Shown here: positions 10,999 to 22,628 of the stretch, piece after piece
Layout: every line of letters starts with the position of its first letter
Position numbering within the stretch: position 1 is the first letter of the stretch
Assembly (NCBI GenBank): GCA_008692225.1
Contig: VICG01000013.1
Span: 248,001-312,000 of the forward strand
Direction: 5' to 3'
Length of the DNA stretch: 64,000 nucleotides
From: Monilinia fructicola
Taxonomy: Eukaryota > Ascomycota > Leotiomycetes > Helotiales > Sclerotiniaceae
Program-made: the position numbers and the translations under genes
The notes under the pieces: model-generated
What the model saw: only the letters and a program-made list of their open reading frames with translations
Told to the model about the DNA's origin: nothing
Database searches by the model: none

Positions 10999-13296
10999 TA
11001 ATCAGAAAAGGGGGCTCGATAATTGATTTGGAATCGAATATCCATACAAGCACCCGCCCTCCTCGCCCCCCCTTTCATGTTATCATGTATGGTATGTCCG
11101 AGATACTTGCTGAACGATAAGATGATGTATGTTATTGTAACAGGATCTATCTTTCATATCTTATCATAGCAGAGAAACACCAGACTACTGCGCAGAACCT
11201 CCAACGTCTCGAGGTACGGGGTACCGATGTCCATTGATAAAGTTCACGTTAGATGTATTTCGCATTCGCAAATGTTGTATCGAGACCAATGTTCCCTTTA
11301 ATTAAATGTGAAGAAAAAGTATCTGCAAATAGTTCCACCGATGGCTTTACGTGAAATTTAACTCACTAGAACTAATAGCATCTCCACGTCGTGTACTCTA
11401 TCCTCTTCTAATCATGGGTAAGATCATAGACCAACATGAAGCAACTAAATCCCAATCATTAAATCCCAACCTGAGACTTCAGCCCGTATCATATCGAGAA
11501 TTCCATTTGGTACACGTGAACCCGAAAATTGATAGAAGTAGTAACTCTCATTCACGAATCACTGATGCTTCTTTCACACATATACTCGAGTATTTATTGG
11601 TATGAAAATGGCATGGCGATAAGGTTAGCCCCTTAACATCAAAGCGAAGTCCATTCTCAGAATCTCACCCATTATAATCTAAAAATGATTTCGAGATTGA
11701 CGAACATGGAAAATCGGTATGTATTATATTTCCGTTCACTCGACGAAGAAATTCAAAGACCTAATTTAATGGTCGTGGAGATTTTCCTCACGTTACATTT
11801 TGAGCTCTGGTGCTTGGAGAAGATATATCTACACGGTTAGTAACTCGTGGCTCGACGCATGCTCTCCAAGACAAAGCGCTTTTTGAACATTCACACTGCC
11901 CATAGTGTTGTCCAACTCTTCCGAATATGCGGAGGTGCATCTTGCGCTACACCATGGTCAACATCGACTAATACCCTCCCAGAAACCAGCAACCAATCTC
12001 CACATTGCCCAAACGAAAGCAACGCAATAAAAGATATTCAAAGCCAACCTCAGCCAACAACGAGAAAATCATGCTCAATCTGCCCAATCAAAATAACACC
12101 AAAACCAACCACACTCTTCTCCAAACCCAACACAATGAGAGACTCCAGCAACCAAGCACGTCTGCCACACATGGACGGTGACACAAACAATCCCATCGTC
12201 AAACCATGCATCTTCGCCGCCTCCTTAAACTAGTAAGATTACATGTATTGCCGAGACGTACCATCTCATGGGACAATCCCCTCCAAATTCTTCCACCAGC
12301 CACCAACTCCATCACACGTCCCTACAATCTGAGATCATACAACGCAGCCCCCCGGCCCCGCCCCTCGCACTTTTGCAGAAAATCTCTTGCTAGCACCCCC
12401 GATCCGACTGGGTATCCGATACATCTCCAATCCTGGATAGCAAACCCCGTACTTGCAATCATGTAATGCCGGCGGGGCTCGACCGCTTGTCCGGCTCTTG
12501 GTGGGATTAGGGGGGGGGAGAGAAATTTCTCGTTGGTGGATGGTGGAAGGGTGGGTTCGATGTGATGGTTTCCGTGGAAATGGGAATGGGAATGGGGATG
12601 GGAATCATAATCACACAACGCAGATCCCATCGCCCGCTAGATGGCAAAAGGAATGATGATATTCGAGTGCCAGGAAAGGGAGTGGGATTGTCAATTTCAA
12701 GGGGTTTCAAGGGTTGGTTGTGTTTCGCTTATGCTTGAGGGGATGAGAGGAGAGGAGTGGGGAGGATTTGATGTATGGATGGATGGATAAAATTATTGAT
12801 TATAGTAGCAATTTTTTGGCATCATTAGACGTCTTGCAGCTTTCATTCATTCATTCATTGGTTTCTTTCTATCATAGGTCACTTTCTTCGCGTTTTATCT
12901 CTGGACTTGGTTCGGCAGCCAAAGCTGATAGCATACTGTGTCTATGGAGATATTATATAAGTTTTGGTTTAAGTATTGGGTTTTGATTTTTGCAAGGAAT
13001 TTTTGCAGGTAATGCTGTCTATCTATGTATATGCATGGAATAAGATGCTTGGAGATCTAATTTTTCCCTGCGGGAATAAATGGTTGTTTGAGTTGAGATG
13101 TTCGAATGTCAGATCTTTTTAATACGATTAATTTATGAATGAAAGAGAAATAGTATATTCTCGAACTGCGGGGGTATTTAAGTTTTGACGTTGTTCTTTG
13201 GATTCATGAGATGTGCAGTATGCATCTCGTAAAAATGTAATTCTCGCTCCGAGTTGATCCATAAAGATGATGTATCGAGAGTTTACCTCGGATCTA
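10999..13296. other. Intergenic region, no supported gene
   Basis: Several open frames exist on both strands (for example 11847-12233 plus and about 12050-12230 minus), but none shows a recognisable domain, start context or splice structure. Contains GGAATG/GGGATG runs near 12580-12605 and an ATTC run near 12844-12860. Confidence 0.4.
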
Positions 13297-14872
13297 TCAG
13301 GCATTCATCGTTGAAAGAGGCTTCGGGATGGTAGATTGAAATTGATTCAGTCCGATCCCCAGCGGTTTAGCAGCAAAAGTTGATTCTGTTTGAACAAACT
13401 CAAATGCTGCCAATGCACGGCGATACCAGTTCTCTACCGTTGCTGGACTAGCAAATGTGTTGATTGGATGTGCTGATATGTTTCCATGGGATAGCAAGCA
13501 CAGAAGTTTATCGAGGTTTAGAAGTGTGGCATTGGCGACGCAGTCTACAACGCCTGCGATTGTGTCGGGGTATTGAATGGTATTGTGGGTTATGTTTGAT
13601 GTTGTTGAAAGGATATGTGGCTCAACTGCGTGACGGAGCCATATTTCCATATTCGAATACATTCTATGTGCCTTCTTTGTCAATGCGAGATCAAGGCTGA
13701 ATGTTGATACACTAGGTTTATTATCGTACGATGAAGCTTCCATGAGAATGCTAGGTAGTTCGAATATATGACGACACAGTTCACCGCGGAGCTTCAGGGA
13801 CTTGACTTCAGTTGGGGTGATTGTATTGCTAGGCCATGAAGATGTAGTGGCAGGCAACTCACGCCATTCTGGCTGGTTAAGGAAACAGTCTTCTTCCGAC
13901 TTCACGGATTGCACAACCTGTTTATGGACCATATGTCAGAAAGTGTTACTTTGGGGGAGAATTTATGAGGATTTTCATACGATGTAACTCAACTGAGATT
14001 CCAGCATTCCGAGATCAAACGGATCCGTATACCGACTCACACCACGTGCTTGAATTAGCTGAGCAGTTCCACGAGCCAGATCACCCCATTTGCCTTTGTC
14101 GACATTTATCACGAGCTGTTTTCATTAGTATTGCGAGCTTAATCTAGGGGCGTGATATCAGACTCACTTCGCACATTTGTAGTAAAAGAGACGCACATAA
14201 TGTTTCTGACTGAAAACGGAGATGTTCATGGATCAAGCATTCTCGTAATGAAGACAAGGCCCGGATATAATTCTTGTAGATGGCCTTGGATCTGGCATAT
14301 CCGTTCGAAGACCTGTCGCAATATAGGCTACAAATGCATGATATTGCATCGTCAAGAGCGCTGTTATGACCTAACCTGGAAGGTATATGTTGGAAAAATG
14401 ACCCGATTAACCAGAGAGGTACAAGATCTCCTTTTACTTTACATCCCAAACAGTACACCAATGTAGTGGCCAAAGGATTGTTGTCATGAAATCGAAATAT
14501 TTTGAGTGGGGCGTCTGCAAATTTTTCTAAAGTAAACAGTTCTGAGCCAAATCTTGTGGAGTTGAAACTGGTTTCAGCTGGGCTGAAAACATCTACACTC
14601 GTGGAATTCTCATCATAGATGTATTTTGTTTGCGAATATAGCTTCGCCAGTCTAGGAGTTTCATCCATGAACTTCCAACGGGGTGCATACCCTGGACAAT
14701 CCCAATCACTACGGATGCATTCAGCGCAAGATGGACGCTCCTCTCCACACTTCAATATTCGAGTAGTTAGCACACTTATCCTACCACTCAGTGCTGCGTT
14801 AGGTCGAAGACTAACCTTCTTCTTCCTCTTTCGACAGTTATCACATCGCTTACTTGTTGATACCCCAACCAT
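13297..14872 (-). CDS. Zn2Cys6 (GAL4-type) fungal transcription factor
   Basis: Nuclear regulator, 464 aa, four exons: 14816-14872, 14168-14749, 13981-14115, 13297-13917 (introns 66, 52 and 63 nt). The first intron splits the zinc cluster; after splicing the residues read CDNCRKRKKK then CGEERPSCAECIRSDWDC, the exact C-x2-C-x6-C-x6-C-x2-C-x6-C pattern at residues about 10-38. The C-terminal part has helical segments (for example WGDLARGTAQLIQARG, residues about 215-260) typical of the fungal-specific regulatory region. All frames are intact. It diverges from the monooxygenase at 15472 across a 600-bp promoter containing a CGG-N10-CCG site, so it is a good candidate for that gene's regulator. 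Target genes and effector are not known. Confidence 0.9.
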
Positions 14873-15023
14873 ATCGTCGTCTTATGCAAGGTAAGTAGGC
14901 AAATAGGTTGAGGGTAATCTGCTTCAAATCAGCTAAATAAGTATTACATGGAGATCGAAATACTTTTGAAATTTTGAGAGGAGGTTGTAGTAGAGAGTAT
15001 TCATGGAGGATCCGTGGAGAGTC

Positions 15024-15039
15024 CGGTAATGTGGCGCCG
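15024..15039. promoter_or_regulatory. Candidate Zn2Cys6 operator, CGG-N10-CCG
   Basis: CGG at 15024-15026, ten spacer bases, CCG at 15037-15039. Inverted CGG triplets are the classic binding sites of zinc-cluster dimers, and a 10-bp spacer is of the type bound by Put3. Assignment to the adjacent regulator rests on position only. Confidence 0.4.
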
Positions 15040-15320
15040 TCATCGTGGCGCAAACAGATACCCCAATCCTCATTATGATTAGTAGTTCCAGCCCCGGTTT
15101 CCCAAGACAGTCATATCTTGCGCAGCAACAAATCAAAACTTTATTAGTCTTTCGGGATTTATCGTTGTCGCACGCAAAGTTGATCTATCTCCACTGATCT
15201 ATCGCAAGATGAAACCTTTCAAGATGAGATGTCTTTTTTGTAGAACAAACATAGCAGGGACTTTTTTTTTTCCTTGTTAGTCGCTGCAGTTCCATGGCTG
15301 CCATCTGTGTATTCGGTACA

Positions 15321-15328
15321 TATAAAAG
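15321..15328 (+). promoter_or_regulatory. TATA element of the monooxygenase gene
   Basis: TATAAAAG about 145 bp upstream of the ATG at 15472; the following 120 bp are pyrimidine-rich with CACACACA, as in fungal 5' leaders. Confidence 0.4.
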
Positions 15329-15471
15329 ATTCATTGCCCATGATGATCGTATAAAACAAGAACTCATCTTTTTCAAAACTTTCATACAAGTCATTCGATC
15401 TCTCCACCACACACACACTAAAAATCCCATCAAAATTATCAAATTTGCCAACTTCATCTTAGAGAGCACTC

Positions 15472-16707
15472 ATGCCAGCTCCCAGAATTGCTATTGCTGG
15501 TGCGGGACCTGGTGGCTTGACATTAGCCCGTCTCTTGCAACACAATGGCATAAATTGCCACATATTTGAGCTTGACGGCGATCGAAATGCTCGTTCACAA
15601 GGTGGCATAATTGACCTGCATGCCGATATGGGCCAAAAGGCTCTTCGTGAAGCCGGTCTCATCGAGGAATTCCTGAAACACGCTTTGCCAGAAGCAGACT
15701 CCATGAAATTGGTAAAAGCTGATGGCACTATTGTTTGGGATGAAAATGGAAACGATGGGGAAAATAACTTATTAATCCGTCAAGCCAGGGATCGCCCCGA
15801 GATTGATCGTGCGAGACTTCGTGATATTCTTTTAGACGCTATTGAGCCAGGCTCAATCCAGTGGAACAGCAAGATTACCCGTGTTGAGCCTAATCTCACC
15901 AATCCCGCAAGATTTGATCTTCATTTTGCGGATCACGTTGAAGAGGGGTTTGATCTTGTCATTGGAGCTGATGGTGCTTGGTCAAAAGTTCGACCTCTTG
16001 TATCTTCCCAGCTGCCTGAGTACTCTGGGGTCATTATGATCGAAATGATGGCTCTAAATGTTAGCAAGAAAAAGCAATGGCTTTCCGATTATGTCGGTAA
16101 TGGCAGCTTCTTTATGTTTGATGAAGGCCGTAGTCTGATTTGTCAACGGAATGGCTATGACGGAATTCGTGTCTATGCTGGGCTGCGCAAACCTGAATCA
16201 TGGGTTAAGGATAGTGGTATTGATTGGAAAGATCCTATTGAGGCACGCAAACAACTCACGGAAAGATACTTCGGGGATGTGCATGATAATCTGAAGAGAC
16301 TTATCTTCGAAGCATCTGACAGTCTTCTCGTTAGATCATTGCACATGCTTCCGACTGGATTCAAATGGTCTTCTCGTCCTGGCGTTACACTCGTTGGAGA
16401 TGCAGCTCATTTGATGACCCCTTTTGCTGGTGTTGGGGTTAATGTCGCCCTCACCGATTCTATGTTACTTGCACAAGCCTTATTGAAGCGGAAAGACAAT
16501 TTTGAAGTCGATCTGGAAGGAAGTTTGAACCAAGCTATTGAAGAATATGAACAGCAGATGTTCAAAATCGCGAAAAGAAACATGGAGAAAACGTATCAAG
16601 GATTGATACATCATTTCAGTGCGGGTGGTATTGAGCACAGGGTGGAGCAATTGCAAGAGATGGCAAGGCATGTTGAAGAGACTAGAAAGAATGTAATTGG
16701 GGTCTGA
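15472..16707 (+). CDS. TetX-like FAD-dependent aromatic monooxygenase
   Basis: Single-exon gene, 411 aa, intact. Class A flavoprotein hydroxylase: FAD-binding Rossmann start IAIAGAGPGGLTLARLL (residues 6-22), the TetX-type segment GGIIDLHADMGQKALREAGL (44-63), the DG motif LVIGADGAWSKVR (about 163-175) and the GD motif VTLVGDAAHLMTPFAGVGVN (about 306-325). These enzymes hydroxylate phenolic or polyketide substrates with NAD(P)H and O2 in the cytosol; some TetX relatives inactivate tetracyclines. No signal peptide. It lies head-to-head with the Zn2Cys6 regulator. The substrate cannot be read from the sequence; salicylate- or antibiotic-type aromatics are possible. Confidence 0.9.
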   Translation: MPAPRIAIAGAGPGGLTLARLLQHNGINCHIFELDGDRNARSQGGIIDLHADMGQKALREAGLIEEFLKHALPEADSMKLVKADGTIVWDENGNDGENNLLIRQARDRPEIDRARLRDILLDAIEPGSIQWNSKITRVEPNLTNPARFDLHFADHVEEGFDLVIGADGAWSKVRPLVSSQLPEYSGVIMIEMMALNVSKKKQWLSDYVGNGSFFMFDEGRSLICQRNGYDGIRVYAGLRKPESWVKDSGIDWKDPIEARKQLTERYFGDVHDNLKRLIFEASDSLLVRSLHMLPTGFKWSSRPGVTLVGDAAHLMTPFAGVGVNVALTDSMLLAQALLKRKDNFEVDLEGSLNQAIEEYEQQMFKIAKRNMEKTYQGLIHHFSAGGIEHRVEQLQEMARHVEETRKNVIGV

Positions 16708-17803
16708 CGTTTGGCTCTAGGTATTGAAAGGATGTTGAGATTCAATCTTCAGTATTGAGCTAGGTATTGAAGGTTTATAGATTGAAGAGAAAGGGTAATC
16801 ATGGGGTGAATCTTTCAAACTGTATTGGGCATTCAAATACAGTAGAGATCCAATATATGAACTTAAAACTGGCATTAGAAGATGGTAGTCAAGTTTGAAC
16901 AAAACCGAGTCATCATTCAGTTCAATTCCTTGAATGGAATCTATAGATACAAATACCTAGTATTAATATGTACAACATAGCTAGTACGTCTGCCTCCTCT
17001 GAACTCATTCTTCGCGTGCCCTACCTTCACCATCAAAGCTGTTATCACCAGTGATCGAGCTATGGATACATAATACCTGTATCAGGCCACTGGCCTTTCG
17101 CATTGCAACTGTGCATGTACATAGATAGGTATACAGTAGATGAACATCCTCCGCCGTACTCATTCTTGAAGTTTCAACTTGAAACATAACGAAGATAACA
17201 ATTGAAGTCATGGTAACCTTACGAGTGGTTTTCAGATCCAATATTTCATTTCCCAACCAGAAAGGATTTTCGTAAGGGTCGAATCAAGCTGAATGTCCTG
17301 CTCACAAATACAAGACGGCGCTTACGTCGGAGATAGTGAACCTCGAATGAAATCCTCCGCCAATGTAATACAACTTGAGACGATCCATCGATCCATCGAT
17401 CCATCGATCCATCGATCCATACATGTTGAGAGCAAAGGAGGTGCACGTGCATGGTGCATCGACTTTTGTTTTGCTTCTCTCTGAGTGAGTTGCTGGTCAT
17501 ATTCAGAATCCTTAGTAAGGTTACAGATGATTAAGATTACTAATCCCGTTCTGCATGCGAGCTTCACTCCCCCGCCCTTGACATGAGAGCTTTGTTAATG
17601 AACTCACTCTTATGAACTACCAGAACCAACCAGCCCAGCAACAATCATGGCTTACGGAATGTTATCCAAGAATGACGACTTATTCTTCTTGTTCCTCTTC
17701 AAACATTGATCTTCCCCCTTCATCCCATCCCACCTTGTATATTATCTTCTTCAAGGGAAGCCAGATCAGCGCGATAGCTTAATACAAATTCAAATAACTC
17801 GCA
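16708..17803. other. Intergenic region
   Basis: 3' flank of the monooxygenase and promoter of the next gene. No coding stretch recognised. A short octamer array lies within it. Confidence 0.45.
17382..17420. repeat. (GATCCATC)n tandem repeat
   Basis: Almost five uninterrupted octamer copies. The apparent open frames through it (DRWIDGSM on minus, SIDPSIHR on plus) are by-products of the repeat. Confidence 0.85.
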
Positions 17804-19661
17804 ATGGCATTCCAGATGGCAACAGAATGGCATGCTGGAGAAGAGGAAATGCACAAACGTTTGCGGGTACCTCAAGGCGAAAACCCAACCTCGCCATTCC
17901 TTTCACCATTCGCTGCGAACCTTTTGACTCGATCACCGTTACTCGCCCTCGGCACACTCGATTCATCCGGTAGACCATGGACTACATTATGGGGTGGGGA
18001 GCCTGGATTCGCATGGCCGGTCGCCCAGTCTGTTATTGCTGTCAAAGCTACAATCGACCTTGAATACGATCCGGTGTCTGAAGTCTTGTTGGGCAAGAAT
18101 GTGAATGGACAAGTCAAATGCGAAGAACCACCAGGGAGAATGATTGGCGGTCTCGCGATCGACCTCGAATCTAGAAAAAGGGTCAAGCTATATGGCAGGA
18201 TGGCTGCAGGCGCACTTAAAGAGACTGCTGGGAAAGCTGTGGCAGAAGCATCGTTGGTTGTCAAGATTGAGCAAAGTTTAGGTGAGCTGTTCGTTCCTTG
18301 AAAAGCTATCTATTTTGTCATATATTAACAAGGCTATAGGTAATTGTCCCAAGTACCTCAACAAAAAGCACATCGTTCCTCGATTACCAAAGCCTACACT
18401 GGCCTCCACAACAATACCTCTACCTAAAGAAGCGACTGATTTGATAACACGATCTGACTTGTTCTTCATTTCATCCTCGAATCATGATTCGGATATGGAT
18501 ACAAATCATAGGGGCGGGCCACAAGGCTTTGTGCGAATCTTGTCGAACGATGCCAATGGGCTTATAATTGTTTACCCCGAGTATTCTGGTAATCGCCTCT
18601 ATCAAACACTTGGCAACCTTACAACCACACCTCAAGCTGGATTGATCTTCCCAGATTTCAATACTGGAGATGTTTTATACCTGACTGGGAGAACCGAAAT
18701 ACTTGCAGGGGAAAAAGCAACAAACTTGATTTCACATACCAATCTTGCAGTCAAGATTTATGTTGAAGATGTTAGATATGTAACTGATGGTTTAGGTTTT
18801 CGGGGTGAAGAGGGTGAACGTTCACCCTATAATCCACCAATACGCTTGTTAGCTTCTGAAGCCGCTACCGGGGTCAAAGATACGGGCAGAAAAATGCATG
18901 CCAAACTCATTGAGAAGAACATCTTGTCACCAAATGTGGGGAGATTTCGGTTCAAAATTTCAGATGCGGATAAAACTAATCGTTGGAAACCTGGCCAATA
19001 TGTCGCATTGGATTTCAAGGATGAACTTGATATTGGCTATAGCCACATGCGTGATGACGATCCAAAGAGTTTGAACGATGACTACATACGTACATTTACT
19101 GTGTCTTCTTCAAGGGATCCTACAGATACATATGATCAATTCGAGATTACAATCCGCAAGGTTGGAGTTGTCACCGATTTCCTCTTTCGTCATAACGTCA
19201 GATCAGAGTTGGAAGTACCACTCAATGGGTTTGGAGGAGAATTCTTCATCGACCAAGGTGCTGAAGGAAAAGTTTCTTTTGTTGCTGGGGGTGTGGGAAT
19301 TACGCCACTTCTTGCTCAAGTTCCCGACTTGGATTTGTTACGATTCCAACTTTACTGGACTGTTCGTTTGGCTGACTTAGGACTGGTTTTGGACACCTTT
19401 GAAAAAAATCCCAATCTTGCAAGTCATACAAAATTGTTCATCACGGGTGAAATAGGAGGTTGTGATGGTATGAATGAATCAATCTGTCTCAAAAAATTAC
19501 GAGAATCTGGAGCTACTTTACAAGAGAGAAGGATTGAACAAAGTGACGTTTCTGAGGATTCTGCAAATCGATGGTATCTATGTACTGGGACCAGCTTTCG
19601 AAATACTTTGGTGGAATGGCTCAAAGGAAAGCAAGTAAGCTATGAAGACTTCAACTACTAA
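17804..19661 (+). CDS. PNPOx-like FMN barrel fused to ferredoxin-NADP reductase-type domain
   Basis: Two exons (17804-18281, 18340-19661) joined over a 58-nt intron (GTGAGC...ATAG) that splits a Gly codon; 599 aa. Residues about 1-340 contain two pyridoxamine-phosphate-oxidase-like segments, including SPLLALGTLDSSGRPWTT and the family signature GNCPKYLNKKHI just after the intron. Residues about 350-599 are an FNR module: flavin motif RTFTVSSS, WKPGQYVAL, the GGVGITP nucleotide-binding turn and a terminal YLCTGTSF. No C-terminal ferredoxin domain is present. Likely a cytosolic NAD(P)H-dependent flavin oxidoreductase. Same strand as the TetX-like gene 1.1 kb upstream. Electron acceptor unknown; the frame is intact. 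Confidence 0.86.
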
Positions 19662-19918
19662 AATGCTTGTTCTAGTTAATCAAAATCAAACAATTCTTCG
19701 CAAATGAACACAAATTTCTTTGTTCCCTTTATTCTCCTTTGATCGCATGGTGACCTAGTTCAAAAATGTACTAGGGACATACGAGGAAATGCATATCTCG
19801 GTACATTCCTTTGTGCTTATTTAGACGCTTTATCACATCCGTCAAGAACCTCCAGTCTTATAACCTCCAATATTAGTTCAATTCTAGCAATCATAAGTTC
19901 ATTGCCCCAACCAACATC

Positions 19919-21115
19919 ATGGCAGCCAACACCGTTCATTCCACCCCTATTCAGCCCAAATACATCCTCCGCAATCCTCTGGAAGTTGGCCAGAACACCA
20001 AAAGTATCCAACTAATACGCATCAAAGACAATGAGTCCTTCCTCGGTTTCCCAATACCTGACAAGAAAGTCTCTAATCCTAAAAACCCAGCTTGGAAAAC
20101 AAGTCTTGCTTCCGCCATTCTACCTACAGCTGGTGTTCCCATCTCCCGCATTCTCAATCATCCCAACATCGTCGGTCTCGTCGACATAATCCACACAGAC
20201 TCCCTAGCCGGTTCCACCAAAAACGCCGGGATCACCGCCAATATCGCCGTTTACGAAGACATGAATCAAGGCTCCCTCGACCTCATTCTCCCCAACCCCG
20301 AAAACTACCCCAAGTTCACCGATCTCGCGGCCTGGCGCGCTCTCGCGACGCCAAACCCGAATCGCTTTTCCCTGCCCGAAAGCTTGTGTTGGCATGTTTT
20401 GAGCAACATCAACAAGGCGCTGTTGTGGTTGCATAGTGGGGTCAAGCAGACGGACTCAAAGGATGATTGGCAGCAGCATGATGATGATTGGCAGCCGATC
20501 TTGATTCGGGAGGTTAGTCCGAAGCAGATTTGGTTTAAGAGGACGAGTGGGGGGGCGACGTATGGGGAGTGCAAGTTGGGGGGGTTTGGGAAGGCGGTGG
20601 TGACGGGGTTTCCCGGGGGCAAGGTCGCGAAGAGTCAGAAGAAGGAGGGCATGGGGTGGTGGTTCCAACCTCCGGTTTGTTTTTCTGTGCTGTGGTTTGA
20701 GCGGATGGGCTTTTGGCTAATGATGATATAGGAACAACTTGCCGGGACGGAAGGTTGGTGTCCAGCTTCGGAAATTTGGTCGCTGGGGGCAACGGTGTAT
20801 ACGATGATGACAGGGATCCCTCCTCCGCAGCAATTCGATTTCAAAGAGGTGGTCTCGAGAATGAGTGATAAGAATTATACGAGTCCGCTTAGAGAGATTG
20901 TGACGGATATGCTGAGCTTTAGGAGTAGTGCTAGACCTACTACGGCGCAATTGGTGGGGAGGATCGAGCAGGGTTGGGAGGATTGGAGGGAGACGGAAGA
21001 TGCGAATGGGTATGTGGATTGGAGGGATAGGAGTAGAGGAAGGGAGGTTAATTTGGAGGGAGAAGTGGAGGAGAAAGGGTTGCCTGGGTGGGGGATTATT
21101 GAATTTGGTAGATGA
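19919..21115 (+). CDS. Protein-kinase-fold protein, probable pseudokinase
   Basis: Two exons (19919-20674, 20732-21115), 57-nt intron, 379 aa. The fold is recognised from the hydrophobic pattern around the hinge (NIAVYEDMNQGSLDLIL, residues about 111-127), the helix SLCWHVLSNINKALLWLH (about 158-175) and the C-lobe segment EIWSLGATVYTMMTG. The catalytic loop reads IREVSPKQIWFK where an active kinase has HRDxKxxN, and the DFG position reads GGFGKA, so the catalytic Asp, the Lys/Asn pair and the metal-binding Asp are missing. No glycine-rich loop is seen. Function unknown; a scaffold or regulatory role is the usual suggestion for such proteins. Converges with the hydrolase downstream. Confidence 0.75.
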
Positions 21116-21256
21116 GGTTGATTTGGGCAAGCTTTTGCTGGGTGATGATCGGGGCTGTACTTTTGTCTGTTATTTGATGTTTTATAAGTACGTGTTAATT
21201 AGGCATTCTCCATAGCCTAAATTCCTTCCTCTTCATAGGTCATAAGCAATATCACG

Positions 21257-22628
21257 TCATGTATCCTGGCAACTAGGGGTTTCTTTCCAAAACACATCTC
21301 TCAGTTCCTCAACCATGTACGTAATCGTATCCGCGCCCTGTTTTAACACTCCATCCATCGCCACTAGATTCCACTAATCAGCATATGAACATCTCACCGT
21401 CAAAATTTCCACCACCGCCCTATCCCAAACTTACAAAAAGGATGCGGCATTCCCTTCATAACCTCCAATCTACACCCCACTCCGGCCCTCTCAATCTTCT
21501 CCGCATACACCACCCCTTCATCCCTCAAGACATCCAATTCTCCGACCACAACCAACGTTCTCGGCTGCTTTTCCCACCCCCCCGCATTCAACAATGGACT
21601 CGCATCAACATCCTTCCAGTTTTCCTCATTCGGCAAATAATGCCGTCGAAACCACAGCATTTTCTCCGCAGGTAGCGCAGGACTTAACTCGTTTTCTCCC
21701 CACGACGCATAGGTCTTCGCAGACGCAGTATTGTCTGTTACAGGCACGATGAGGAGCTGCAGGGAAATTGGAATGGGGGTTGGAAGAGCGGAGAAACGGT
21801 GCGAGAGGACGGCGGCGATGTTTCCGCCGGCGGAGGAACCGGAAAGCGCGAGGAGGGAAGGGTTTATGGGGAGGGAATAGTGAGCTGGGTGGGTGAGGAT
21901 GGAGAGGAGTGCGGTTTGACAGTCGTTGGGGGCGATGGGGTAGGGGTTTTCGGGTGCGAGACTGGGGAGCGTGTGTTAGAGCGCGGTTGTTTTACCGGCG
22001 AGTTTGTGCTTCGTATGCTTTGGGCTGAACTGTTTCTTGGAACTAAAATTTCATGTCATGATCACTTGATCATCTCGCGGATCTCAGAAGAGACCAAAGG
22101 AGAACTGGACGCGTACCGATAATCAACACTGACGACCACCACTTCACCCCTGGAACATAAGTTTGTACAAACCGTATTCTCCGTCTCGATCCCCCCCAAT
22201 ACCCACCCGCCACCGTGGAAATACATGCAGAGAGGCCACCCTCCTTCGGGTTTCTCTCCTCTTGGTATGAATACTCTGACATCTATACTCTTCCCTTCTT
22301 CAATCGAAATATCTTCCTCTCCTTCACTTTCTAGCCTAGACCCATTACGGCTTATTTGGGGAATCTTCAAATCGAAAATTGAGCCAACGGGTAATGGATC
22401 AGAAGCCCCAGGTAGTAAAATAGAAGATGAACGTGAGATGTGAAGAGGTTGATGGTGTACCACTTGGTTGTTGATGAGGTGGGCATTGTAAAAAGATTCA
22501 TAGACGGGGTCAAGCTTGGGTAGGATGGTAGAGTGAAGGGAATAAGGGGGGTGGGAAGAGCTGCAGCTGCAAATTGAGCTTGAGATTGAGCTCGAGCTGG
22601 CGTTAGAGGAAGGTGATATTGAAAGCAT
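21257..22628 (-). CDS. Alpha/beta hydrolase, HSL/arylacetamide-deacetylase family
   Basis: Three exons: 22117-22628, 21435-21961, 21257-21363; introns of 155 nt (longer than its neighbours) and 71 nt. 381 aa. Oxyanion motif YFHGGGWVLGG (residues about 139-149), VVVSVDYRLAPENPYP across the first splice, nucleophile elbow GSSAGG (Ser in GxSxG), acid residue in VVGELDVLRDEG and catalytic His in KGMPHPFLAMDG, the last rebuilt across intron 2. This is a complete Ser-Asp-His triad of a carboxylesterase or lactonase-like enzyme. No signal peptide; N-terminus Ser-rich. Start at MLSISPSS chosen as the nearest ATG before conserved sequence. Substrate unknown; the neighbourhood suggests ester cleavage linked to the adjacent oxidoreductases. 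Confidence 0.9.

Larger units (their letters stand above)
14873..15471. promoter_or_regulatory. Divergent promoter between Zn2Cys6 regulator and flavin monooxygenase
   Basis: 599 bp separate the two start codons. It carries one CGG-N10-CCG inverted pair and a TATA element on the monooxygenase side. No other coding sequence is evident. Confidence 0.6.

Noticed and set aside
12050..12230. Minus-strand frame reading MHGLTMGLFVSPSM ... LIGQIEHDFLVVG
   Set aside because: Protein-like hydrophobic sequence but only about 60 codons, no start or splice context and no family recognised; an opposing longer frame exists.
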